From: JAAEKA01 sp049299095
GTDB taxonomy: Bacteria; Chloroflexota; Anaerolineae; JAAEKA01
Assembly (NCBI GenBank): GCA_049299095.1
Contig: JBAQWV010000145.1
Coordinates: 1 to 41,886, forward strand
Direction of reading: 5' to 3'
DNA length: 41,886 nt
Shown here: piece by piece, positions 26,114-33,386 of the stretch
Layout: every line of letters starts with the position of its first letter
How positions within the stretch are numbered: the stretch's first letter is position 1
Made by a program: the position numbers and the translations under genes
The notes under the pieces: generated by a model
Databases searched by the model: none
What the model saw: only the letters and a program-made list of their open reading frames with translations
What the model was told of the DNA's origin: nothing

Positions 26114-26518
26114 TTATTCAGGAAATTCCGTGGGGACGTTGGTGGCGGCGTTGACCAATTCCTGCGCGGCCTTGACCGACTTCAGCACCTTGGCCATGTT
26201 GCCCTTGAGCTTGAGCTGCCGGGTGATAAGCCCCTGGATAGGATCAACTTTTCTCTCAATGACCTTTTTCCACGAAGGGATTTTGCCGCTCACTTCGAAT
26301 TCAGGGGATTTTGAGCTGGGATCGGCCACGATATAGGCATCGCGGCATTCGCCGTGCCACAAGTCGAGGTACAGCACGCGCTGCGTGCCATTGGCGAGAT
26401 CGGCCACGAAGTAGAAATCGCCTTCCCACGTTTCCGCGGCGACCTTGTAGGCAGCGCTGCTGTTGACAGCATTTTTGAAAGCTGCTGCCCACTCTTCAGA
26501 CAAGAAAGGAATGGCCAT
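26114..26518 (-). CDS. SCP2 sterol-transfer-family lipid-binding protein
   Basis: 134 residues, close to a bare SCP2 domain. 'IPFLSEEWAAAFKNAVNSSA' opens the fold, 'YKVAAETWEGDFYFVADL' and 'AYIVADPSSKSPEFEVSG' form the sheet, and 'DPIQGLITRQLKLKGNMAKV' is the diagnostic helix lining the hydrophobic cavity. The proteins bind fatty acyls or sterol-like lipids. Own promoter, AGGAGG 8 nt before the ATG. Its place next to the alcohol dehydrogenase / aldehyde oxidoreductase / patatin genes hints at lipid-derived substrates. Confidence 0.85.
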   Translation of the reverse strand: MAIPFLSEEWAAAFKNAVNSSAAYKVAAETWEGDFYFVADLANGTQRVLYLDLWHGECRDAYIVADPSSKSPEFEVSGKIPSWKKVIERKVDPIQGLITRQLKLKGNMAKVLKSVKAAQELVNAATNVPTEFPE

Positions 26519-26577
26519 AAACGTATCCTCCTGATATTTGTGTGCGGTTTGTGACGCAATGCGTCGGGTACAAGTGC

Positions 26578-26606
26578 ACTATACCACGAAACAAAACGCG
26601 TAGCAA
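26578..26606 (-). promoter_or_regulatory. promoter of the SCP2 gene
   Basis: Minus strand: TTGCTA (26606-26601), 17-bp spacer, TATAGT (26583-26578). Confidence 0.65.
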
Positions 26607-26641
26607 AAGCAGGTGGGAGGTGAGGCGATTTAGGGCAGTAA

Positions 26642-27979
26642 TCACGCGTCTGCGCCAGCCAGCTTGCGTTCCAGCCGTTCCAGGCGGTGCTGCAAGGCGG
26701 TCAATGCCTGCTCGCGCGCAAAGCTGGAGGACAGTTGGCGTGCAGTGTGCATCCCCCATAACGTCCATTTGCGCGCCGCAGCCAGGTCAGGGTCGTGCCA
26801 TTCATGATGCTTGGCTAATTCCTCAAAGGGGGTTATGTCCAGCCCAGGCACGCTGGTAATCCAGTCCTGCCAAATCAGCGCGGCTTCGGCGCGGCGCTCC
26901 TGGCGTTTCAGTAAGTCGCCCAGACGACGCAAAGCCACTGTGCGCAGTTCTGGAGCCAGCGGCGCAGCCAGCGCGCGGTGGTACGCAGCCTCGCATGCGG
27001 GCAGCCACTCCAATTCCTCGTAGCAACGCGCCACGCTCACCCAGTCCGCGGGATGAAACGACCGGTCTGGCAGCCAATCGCCCGCCGCGGCAAAGGGCGC
27101 ACACAAAGCCGCGGCCAGCGGAACCATGTTGACGATGTCCTCGCGGTTATGATAGAACACGCGCGCCACGTCTGCCACCACTTCGGGCCGCGGCTGTGCC
27201 TGGCTGCGGGCAAATTCCTGGTAAATGGACGGGATCAGCCAGCCAGGCACATCCTCCTGGCTGCGTTGAAAGCCGAGGATATCCTGCTCCAGCGCGCTGA
27301 GCGCACAGGAGGGTAGCCGCAACCGCCAACGCTGGCGCGCCGCAGTTAGCAAGTCTAGATGCGCCAGACCGGCCAGCGGTGACGGCGCGCGCTGGAGGGC
27401 AAAACGGGTTTGCAGCAGTGGGGCATCGAACGAACGTCCGTTGAACGTAACCAGCAAACGTCGCGGCGCGAGCAGATCGCTCACGACGTGCAGCAGCGCG
27501 CCCTCCTCCGCCGGGGTGCGCATGAACACCTGATGCACTGTGTAGACATCGTCGAACACGCCGATACCGACCATGAACGCGAACGTGCCCGCACCACCTG
27601 CCAGCCCGCTGGTTTCTGTGTCGAGAAAGGCAGCCTGACGAAAGTCGTACGCGGCCAGCGCGGGATCCCGTCCACACGCGGCCAGCGCGTCGCCGCTTAC
27701 CATCAGCGTATCAGCCAACGCCCAGCCGCCGCGCGTTTCGTCAAGGGGATACTGCGTGCTGGCAACCAGGCAAACTCCTGCCGGGGTCAGCACCGCGCGC
27801 GCACCCGTGTGCGTGGCGAGATCAAGGGGGTTGGCGCTGGCGGTGGGGAGTGGCACGGGCGGCGCAGGGCGCGGGGGTTGAAACCCGGCGCGCCCGCGCT
27901 GTACGCCAAGCTGCTGCAAACGGCGCATCCGCTCCGCTACATCGCCCGCGCCCGGCAGCCCGGCTTCTTCCCCGCTCAT
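26642..27979 (-). CDS. YprB-like ribonuclease H-fold (DEDD) exonuclease
   Basis: 445 residues. The exonuclease core spans about residues 110-270: 'AAFLDTETSGLAGGAGTF' (Exo I, Asp and Glu), 'LLVTFNGRSFDAPLLQTRF' (Exo II, Asp) and 'VFYHNREDIVNMVPLAAAL' (Exo III, Asp). All acidic positions are present. The C-terminal 150 residues are helical repeats of TPR character ('LEWLPACEAAYHRALAAPLA', 'LKRQERRAEAALIWQDWI'). Family proteins are uncharacterised DnaQ-like nucleases. Four base pairs separate it from the CPBP protease gene upstream, so the two form an operon. Confidence 0.82.
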   Translation of the reverse strand: MSGEEAGLPGAGDVAERMRRLQQLGVQRGRAGFQPPRPAPPVPLPTASANPLDLATHTGARAVLTPAGVCLVASTQYPLDETRGGWALADTLMVSGDALAACGRDPALAAYDFRQAAFLDTETSGLAGGAGTFAFMVGIGVFDDVYTVHQVFMRTPAEEGALLHVVSDLLAPRRLLVTFNGRSFDAPLLQTRFALQRAPSPLAGLAHLDLLTAARQRWRLRLPSCALSALEQDILGFQRSQEDVPGWLIPSIYQEFARSQAQPRPEVVADVARVFYHNREDIVNMVPLAAALCAPFAAAGDWLPDRSFHPADWVSVARCYEELEWLPACEAAYHRALAAPLAPELRTVALRRLGDLLKRQERRAEAALIWQDWITSVPGLDITPFEELAKHHEWHDPDLAAARKWTLWGMHTARQLSSSFAREQALTALQHRLERLERKLAGADA

Positions 27980-27983
27980 CAGC

Positions 27984-28967
27984 TTATTGCCCCATTCCGG
28001 CCAGGATCACGCTCAGGAAGTTGTAGCCAAAGTGTACCAGAATGGCAATCGTTAGGTTGGTGCGATTGCGGATCAGCCCCAGCACCACGGCAATCATCAG
28101 GATCAGCAGCGTGGCCGGCGACAGTGCATATTGGCTGTGAATGATTGTGAACAGGATCGAAGTGAGCACCAGACGGAAGGGGGGCAGCATCGCACCGCGG
28201 AAGAGCATCTCCTCACCCAGTGCGGCGGCCATGCCGATGGTAAACGCGCCGCTGAGGCCGGTCAGGTTGCCGAGTAACAGATTACTCGCTTCATCAATTT
28301 GCGCCATGCCGGCGGGGTCAAACAATGACCACAGGTAGGAAACCGCCACTTGCAGCGCAAACAGCCCCACGATTGCGCCGAGACCCAGCAACACCTGCCG
28401 CAGAGTTGGCATCACCAGCCCGAGCCGCTGAGCGGTCTCGCGCAGGTTGCGCCGCGTGAACAGCCCCACGCCAGACACAGCCACCAGCACCATGCCGAGC
28501 GTCTGGGTCCACAGTGTGGCCGCACCGACGCCACCCGTTTCCCCTAAACCGCCCATCACTTCAGGATTGCTCATCAGCGGCTGCTGACCAATGCCGGTTC
28601 CTGCCAGGTAGATGGCATACACCAGTGCGGCGGTGTGCAGCACAGACGCGGGGTTGATGGGGATGAGGCGGGCTAACAGGCGACGCACGGGAGGGATGAG
28701 CGGAAGAAATGCCAACAGGCCGGTGATGCCCATCGCGCGGAAAAAGGTACCCATCGCCACCGCAGTGTCGCCGGAGAAGCCCATCTGGCTTGCGGTTTCC
28801 GTGGTAAACGCGAAGCTGGCAACGCCAAGCAGAAGCATCATCAGGTTCATGGTAACCAGCGCGGCCAGCGTGATCCAACGAAACGCGCGGTGATAATGCT
28901 CCATGTTGGCAAGTACCAGCACAATCGCCAGCAGAACAAAGGTAAAGAGCGTAATAGTTGATTCCAT
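27984..28967 (-). CDS. CPBP-family intramembrane glutamic endopeptidase
   Basis: 327 residues with about eight membrane helices. The catalytic motifs are intact: 'GEEMLFRG' (EExxxR), 'FTIIHSQYALSP' (FxxxH) and 'HFGYNFL' (HxxxN). The family includes Rce1-like and bacteriocin-immunity proteases. First gene of a two-gene unit with the YprB-like nuclease. Substrate unknown. Confidence 0.9.
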   Translation of the reverse strand: MESTITLFTFVLLAIVLVLANMEHYHRAFRWITLAALVTMNLMMLLLGVASFAFTTETASQMGFSGDTAVAMGTFFRAMGITGLLAFLPLIPPVRRLLARLIPINPASVLHTAALVYAIYLAGTGIGQQPLMSNPEVMGGLGETGGVGAATLWTQTLGMVLVAVSGVGLFTRRNLRETAQRLGLVMPTLRQVLLGLGAIVGLFALQVAVSYLWSLFDPAGMAQIDEASNLLLGNLTGLSGAFTIGMAAALGEEMLFRGAMLPPFRLVLTSILFTIIHSQYALSPATLLILMIAVVLGLIRNRTNLTIAILVHFGYNFLSVILAGMGQ

Positions 28968-29037
28968 GCCCGCATTATCTCATGGCGATTAAAAAACCCC
29001 AAAATGACACCCGCGGCCTGTTGGCCGTGTTCGAAAC

Positions 29038-29074
29038 AAAAAAAGCGAGGCGAGTCTGAAAAGACTCGCCTCGC
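29038..29074 (-). terminator. strong terminator of the SRP RNA gene
   Basis: Perfect 13-bp stem GCGAGGCGAGTCT/AGACTCGCCTCGC (29045-29057, 29062-29074) with a GAAA tetraloop as read on the plus strand, then seven T on the minus strand. Confidence 0.93.
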
Positions 29075-29083
29075 ATGAGTGCT

Positions 29084-29353
29084 GGCCGTGCACCCCTCGT
29101 CGAACTGCGGCCACCGGCTTGTCACGCTAGCCAGCTCAGGCCAGGCTACCCCGTGGCACCCACGGGAAACCGCTTATGGCTGCTACCTTCCGGTCCTGAC
29201 CAGGTTCACGGGTCCGCGCCGCACAGGACCCAGCCATCAACACCGCTTTGCTGATTAGTCACAGCAACCGCCAAGCCCTTGGAGTGGGAATTCAGCCCCG
29301 CTATAGCGGATTGCGAGTACAGGGCACCGCTAGCGCCCCGCCTAGCACGACCG
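29084..29353 (-). ncRNA. ffs: signal recognition particle RNA, large bacterial form
   Basis: On the minus strand the core reads GTCAGGACCGGAAGGTAGCA, the helix-8 binding site for Ffh, followed by GCCATAAGCGG. Unlike the ~110-nt E. coli RNA, about 115 nt of upstream sequence also match the Alu-type domain of the Bacillus scRNA (GTGCTAGGCGGGG, GCGGTGCCCTGTACTCGCAA, CCGCTATAGCGGGG), and the 3' end GGGGTGCACGG matches and can pair with the 5' end. Length about 270 nt. The comparison is from memory of the Bacillus sequence; ends are estimated from the promoter and the closing helix. Promoter and terminator are both present. Confidence 0.92.
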
Positions 29354-29359
29354 TGGTGC

Positions 29360-29388
29360 ATTGTACCGCAGAAGCAGGGCTGTGGCAA
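29360..29388 (-). promoter_or_regulatory. promoter of the SRP RNA gene
   Basis: Minus strand: TTGCCA (29388-29383), 17-bp spacer, TACAAT (29365-29360). The predicted start, near 29353, coincides with the expected 5' end of the RNA. Confidence 0.78.
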
Positions 29389-29462
29389 GTTGTGGAGCGT
29401 TGACGTGTGTAAGCCCCACTCCAACAAATGGATTTGATTTACGGCTTGGCCCGCGGCTGTGT

Positions 29463-29468
29463 TATACT
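29463..29468 (+). promoter_or_regulatory. -10 box of mutS2, implying a leaderless or near-leaderless mRNA
   Basis: TATACT ends 6 nt before the mutS2 ATG (29475), so transcription would begin at or next to the start codon. The -35 is poor (TTTACG at 19 bp). Confidence 0.45.
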
Positions 29469-29474
29469 CACGAC

Positions 29475-31973
29475 ATGAATGCGAAAACCCTTCACGTCCT
29501 GGAATTTGACAAAATTTTGCAACGACTGGCGGAACACACCAGCTTTTCCGCGGGCCGTGACCTGGTGCTGAACACCGTACCCACCGACGATCTGAGCCTG
29601 GCGCGGCAATGGTTGGCCGAAACCACCGAAGCGCGGCGCTTGCTGGGCGAACACAGCGATGTACATCTGGGCGGCGTCCACGATATCCGCCCGCTGCTGC
29701 CGCTAGCCGAACGGGGCGTGGTGCTGCTGGCAACTGATCTGCTGGAAGTGCGCAGTACCTTGTTGCGCGCCCGCACACTGCGCGGGCTGTTGTCGCGGCT
29801 TGAAACGCGCTTCCCCAACCTGGCCGACATCGGTTTTCGCATCGAACCGGCCGCACATGTGGCGGAGCAGATCGCCCAGGTGATCAGCGAGCGCGGCGAC
29901 ATCCTCGACAGCGCCAGCCCCAAGCTGGCCCGGCTGCGCGGCGAGATCAAGGTGGTGCAGGGACGGCTGATGGAGCGATTGAGCCGTTTTATCAGCTCGT
30001 CTGACACCGCGCAGTATTTGCAGGAGGCGATTGTCACCCAACGCCAGGGCCGCTACGTGATCCCGCTCAAGGCGGAGTTCAAAGGGCGCATCCGCGGCCT
30101 GGTACACGACCAGTCAGCCAGCGGCGCAACGCTGTTTATCGAGCCGTATGGCGTGGTCGAGCTGAATAACGAATGGCGGCAGTTGCAACTGGCCGAACAG
30201 GAGGAAATTCGCCGCCTGCTGGCTGAGTTGAGTGACGTGGTGGGCCGGGAAGCATTGCCAATTCGCCAAACCGTCGAGGCGCTGGCGCTGCTGGACCTGA
30301 TCTTTGCCCGCGCCCGCTACGCGGACGATCTACGCGCCACCGAACCGCTGCTGGTGCCCTTCAACGATCAAGCAACGCCCCAGGCGCGCCAGGGCCGCCG
30401 CGCGCGCGAAGCGGACGAAGCGCCCGCCGCGCCTGCCTTTCGTCACCCCGGTTCCACCATCCAACTGCGCCGCGCGCGCCATCCGCTGCTCGATCAGGAC
30501 AGCGTGGTGCCGATTGATGTTTACCTGGACGATAGCTATTTCGTGATTCTAATCACCGGTCCCAACACTGGCGGCAAGACGGTTACGCTGAAAACGGTCG
30601 GGCTGCTGGCGCTGATGGCGCAGGCTGGCTTGCATGTGCCGGCCAGCGACGGTTCAACGCTCTCTTGCTTCACGACGATTTTTGCCGACATCGGTGACGA
30701 GCAAAGCATCGAGCAGAACCTGTCCACCTTCTCCAGCCATATCACCAACATCATCGGCATTCTCGACGAGGCCGATGACCGCAGTCTGGTGCTGCTGGAC
30801 GAGGTGGGCGCGGGCACCGACCCGGAGGAAGGGTCTGCGCTGGCGCGTGCGTTGCTCGATTTTCTGGTGCAGCGCAGTGTGACGACGCTGGCAACCACGC
30901 ACTATTCCGACTTGAAGGTCTATGCGCACAGCACGCCCGGGGTGCGCAATGCCAGCGTTGAGTTCAACATCGAAACTCTGGCCCCAACTTACGAATTGAG
31001 CATTGGCTTGCCGGGCCGCTCCAATGCGCTGGCGATTGCGACGCGGCTGGGGCTGAACCCGGCGATCATTCACGCGGCTGAGGCGCTGGTGCAGCCGGAG
31101 GCGCTGGCTGCGGACAGCCTGCTACAAGAGATTAAAACCACGCGCGACCGGCTGGAAGCGGAGCGCGGTCAGGCGGAAACGGCCCGACGACAGGCGGAAG
31201 CGCACGAAACCGAGTTGCGCTATCGCTTGAGTAAGCTGGAAGAGGCGCGCCGTGAGGTGCTGAACGATGCACGCGCACAGGCGCAGGCGACGCTGGACGA
31301 GGTGGAAGCTGAGGTGGAGCGTGTGCGCCGCCAACTGGCGGGATTTGGCACGGGGCAACCCACGGGCCTGACCACGCATCAGCAAATGCTGGCGGAAGCG
31401 CAGCAGGTGCTGGCGCAGCAACGACGCGCGGCAGAAGCCGCGCCGGCCAATGTGGTTAGTCAGCCGACGCCGACGCAACGCGTGACGCCGCTGCGGGTAG
31501 GCGACACGGTGTGGATCCCCAGCCTGCAAGCCAGCGGCCAGATTGCTACGCTTAACGCTGCGGACCAGGATGCCGAAGTGCAGATTGGGTCCTTCCGTAT
31601 GCGCCTGCCGCTCAGCCGGCTGGAACGCCGCGATGTCAGCCAGGCCGAGCCGGTGGGCATTACCCACCCGCGACGGGTGGCGACGCCGGAGCCTGCGCCC
31701 AGCAGCTTGCCGCCTGCCCCCCAGGTGGGGCTGGAACTGGATATTCGCGGCGCGACGGTGGAGGAAATGCTGCCACGGCTGGAGCGTTACCTGGACGATG
31801 CCTACCTGGGCGGGATGCCGTGGGTACGCATTATCCACGGCAAGGGCACGGGCGCGCTGCGTGCGGCGGTGCGCAATGAGCTGCGCAAGCATCCGCTGAT
31901 TAAGGAGTTTCGCGAGGGTGAAGCGAATGAAGGCGGCGATGGTGTGACGGTGGTAAAGCTGGTTGGACAGTAG
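29475..31973 (+). CDS. mutS2: endonuclease MutS2 (MutS-like ATPase with Smr domain)
   Basis: 832 residues from the ATG at 29475; conserved MutS2 sequence begins at once ('TLHVLEFDKILQRLAEHTSF'), which decides the start over the open frame upstream. Walker A 'GPNTGGKTVTLKTVG', Walker B 'LLDEVGAGTDPEEGSALA' and a long Glu/Arg-rich coiled coil (about 555-640). The C-terminal Smr nuclease domain has 'LELDIRGATVEEMLPRLE' and 'RIIHGKGTGALRAAVR'. MutS2 lacks the mismatch-recognition domain; members suppress recombination or rescue collided ribosomes. Divergent from the SRP RNA gene, with their promoters about 75 bp apart. Confidence 0.95.
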   Translation: MNAKTLHVLEFDKILQRLAEHTSFSAGRDLVLNTVPTDDLSLARQWLAETTEARRLLGEHSDVHLGGVHDIRPLLPLAERGVVLLATDLLEVRSTLLRARTLRGLLSRLETRFPNLADIGFRIEPAAHVAEQIAQVISERGDILDSASPKLARLRGEIKVVQGRLMERLSRFISSSDTAQYLQEAIVTQRQGRYVIPLKAEFKGRIRGLVHDQSASGATLFIEPYGVVELNNEWRQLQLAEQEEIRRLLAELSDVVGREALPIRQTVEALALLDLIFARARYADDLRATEPLLVPFNDQATPQARQGRRAREADEAPAAPAFRHPGSTIQLRRARHPLLDQDSVVPIDVYLDDSYFVILITGPNTGGKTVTLKTVGLLALMAQAGLHVPASDGSTLSCFTTIFADIGDEQSIEQNLSTFSSHITNIIGILDEADDRSLVLLDEVGAGTDPEEGSALARALLDFLVQRSVTTLATTHYSDLKVYAHSTPGVRNASVEFNIETLAPTYELSIGLPGRSNALAIATRLGLNPAIIHAAEALVQPEALAADSLLQEIKTTRDRLEAERGQAETARRQAEAHETELRYRLSKLEEARREVLNDARAQAQATLDEVEAEVERVRRQLAGFGTGQPTGLTTHQQMLAEAQQVLAQQRRAAEAAPANVVSQPTPTQRVTPLRVGDTVWIPSLQASGQIATLNAADQDAEVQIGSFRMRLPLSRLERRDVSQAEPVGITHPRRVATPEPAPSSLPPAPQVGLELDIRGATVEEMLPRLERYLDDAYLGGMPWVRIIHGKGTGALRAAVRNELRKHPLIKEFREGEANEGGDGVTVVKLVGQ

Positions 31974-32003
31974 GCTGGATGGCGAGGTGATAAGGTGAAT
32001 ATA

Positions 32004-32276
32004 ATGACGGCAGAAGACGAGAAGATTTTACAGATTTTCACGCGCGAGGGCGAGCTGTTGCAGATGCCCGCGCGCCGCAACAAACAAGCGGTGATCCTGC
32101 GCTGGGTGGTGGAACGGTTTGCGTTTGGTGTGCAGTACCCGGAAAAACAGGTGAACGAAATCCTGAAGCAGGTGAACCCCGATTACTCGATGTTACGCCG
32201 CTACCTGATAGACGAGGGTTTGATGCAGCGCGAGAATGGCGTTTATTGGCGGGTGCAGCCTGCAGAAACGGCTTGA
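32004..32276 (+). CDS. DUF2087 domain protein
   Basis: 90 residues from the ATG at 32004 (AAGG about 8 nt upstream; a GTG at 31995 is an alternative start). 'RRNKQAVILRWVVERFAFG' and 'YPEKQVNEILKQVNPDYSML' followed by 'RRYLIDEGLMQRENGVYWR' match the DUF2087 winged-helix-like domain, often fused to regulators or free-standing as here. Probable nucleic-acid binding; function unknown. About 30 bp after mutS2, so possibly cotranscribed. Confidence 0.82.
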   Translation: MTAEDEKILQIFTREGELLQMPARRNKQAVILRWVVERFAFGVQYPEKQVNEILKQVNPDYSMLRRYLIDEGLMQRENGVYWRVQPAETA

Positions 32277-32495
32277 CGCGCGGCCCGCTCCCCAAAGGCT
32301 GGTTGTGTTGGGCGGTACTTTGATTGTTGCGGCCAGGGCTACGTAGTTCGTAGTACGGATGTCATTCCGAGGCTGACTTGGACCGAGTAATCCCCACCTT
32401 GGGAATGGACAGAAACCAAGATTTCTTACCCTGTTTGGGTTGAACCTCCCCCGAAAAAAGCACCTTTTTCGTGCCTGATTCTGGCCGGCTGTTTT
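32277..32495. other. intergenic stretch, decayed cassette-array edge
   Basis: No gene recognised. It holds a core-like GTTGGGC (32307-32313), preceded by GTTGT as at other cassette ends here, and a weak GCAC/GTGC hairpin with an A/T-run near 32456-32471 that could end the minus-strand phosphoribosyltransferase transcript. Confidence 0.4.
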
Positions 32496-33113
32496 TCAGG
32501 AGGCTGTGTTGGGCAGCGTTTTTTCTTTCGCAAGCCGAAAAGCTGTGGCTTGGATCAAAAATTCTGAATTTGCTTCTACACCTTGATGTAACAAGGCTTC
32601 TGCATATTCTGGATTGAAACGAAACTCGCCGTCTCGAAAAACTTCACGATCCCACGGATTTAACAACAGTTCATCGGTAATGATCCCAATGTAGTCTGGC
32701 ACATGGACAGCTTTGGTATGGGCATACAAAACAGCGCTCTTTACGACTGAAGCTCCAAGCTCTATGCACTTATTCTTGACTATAACGATGGTTTCACCGC
32801 TGTCACAAATCTCATCTACAACAACAGCCCGGCGATGCGCAATTTTTGCAGGGGGTGGAATGATCCATTGTGGCTCTTTATACATGACGATGTCGTTTAT
32901 GCGCCGTGAAACATGCACTGGATAGATTTCGATTTGAAGCAGATGAGCGAGTAGTGCACCTGGGTAATAACCTCCACGCCCGATCGGTACAATGACTTCT
33001 GGCTGGAAATATGAGAGTGAAATAGCCAGGGCTTTACAGATCCCGTGGAAATCTTCCCAGGAAATGGTCTGAATTCCTGTGCGTGTTGAGTAGTCATAGG
33101 AATTCTGTGACAT
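32496..33113 (-). CDS. phosphoribosyltransferase-family protein (cassette gene)
   Basis: 205 residues from the ATG at 33113 (AAAGGA 6 nt upstream). 'VIVPIGRGGYYPGALLAHLL' (about 40-59) is the N-terminal loop and 'RRAVVVDEICDSGETIVIV' (about 91-109) is the PRPP-binding motif of type I phosphoribosyltransferases, with E replacing the second acidic residue of the usual DD. Likely a purine or xanthine-type salvage enzyme or a regulator of that fold; substrate not readable. The C-terminal codons run through a GCCCAAC core site (32514-32508), so the reading frame ends inside what looks like a truncated attC. This makes it the last recognisable cassette of the array. Confidence 0.82.
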   Translation of the reverse strand: MSQNSYDYSTRTGIQTISWEDFHGICKALAISLSYFQPEVIVPIGRGGYYPGALLAHLLQIEIYPVHVSRRINDIVMYKEPQWIIPPPAKIAHRRAVVVDEICDSGETIVIVKNKCIELGASVVKSAVLYAHTKAVHVPDYIGIITDELLLNPWDREVFRDGEFRFNPEYAEALLHQGVEANSEFLIQATAFRLAKEKTLPNTAS

Positions 33114-33146
33114 TGTGAATCCTTTGGTTACAACCTTTATCGAGCC

Positions 33147-33272
33147 GCCGAACAGCTGCATTTCAGCCGCCTGCGGGTCAGCAAATTGAGCCACAATTTA
33201 AGATGCCTTTGCTGGTAAAGTCAGGTAGCAAATCCGACGGGTAGCAGGTCGGCGTGGAAGCGGTGGTTAGGC
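33147..33272 (-). repeat. attC-like recombination site 1
   Basis: Core ends GCCGAAC (one mismatch to RYYYAAC) and GTTAGGC, 126 bp apart. The arms are a long imperfect hairpin: the left CATTTCAGCCGCCTGC and the reverse complement of the right arm, GCTTCCACGCCGACCTGC, align well. It lies between the nuclease candidate and the phosphoribosyltransferase. Confidence 0.65.
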
Positions 33273-33386
33273 GCTTTTAGTTCATTACAAATTGTTGTTT
33301 TTTGCCTTTTTGATCGTCAATTTACCAATTTCATCAAGAAGATTGGGGAAAATATCAGGCTGGTATATCTCTTTCCAGGTTTTATG

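Noticed and set aside
29200..29353. tRNA-like gene upstream of the SRP core
   Set aside because: The sequence instead matches the Alu domain of large SRP RNA, and no cloverleaf or T-loop is present.
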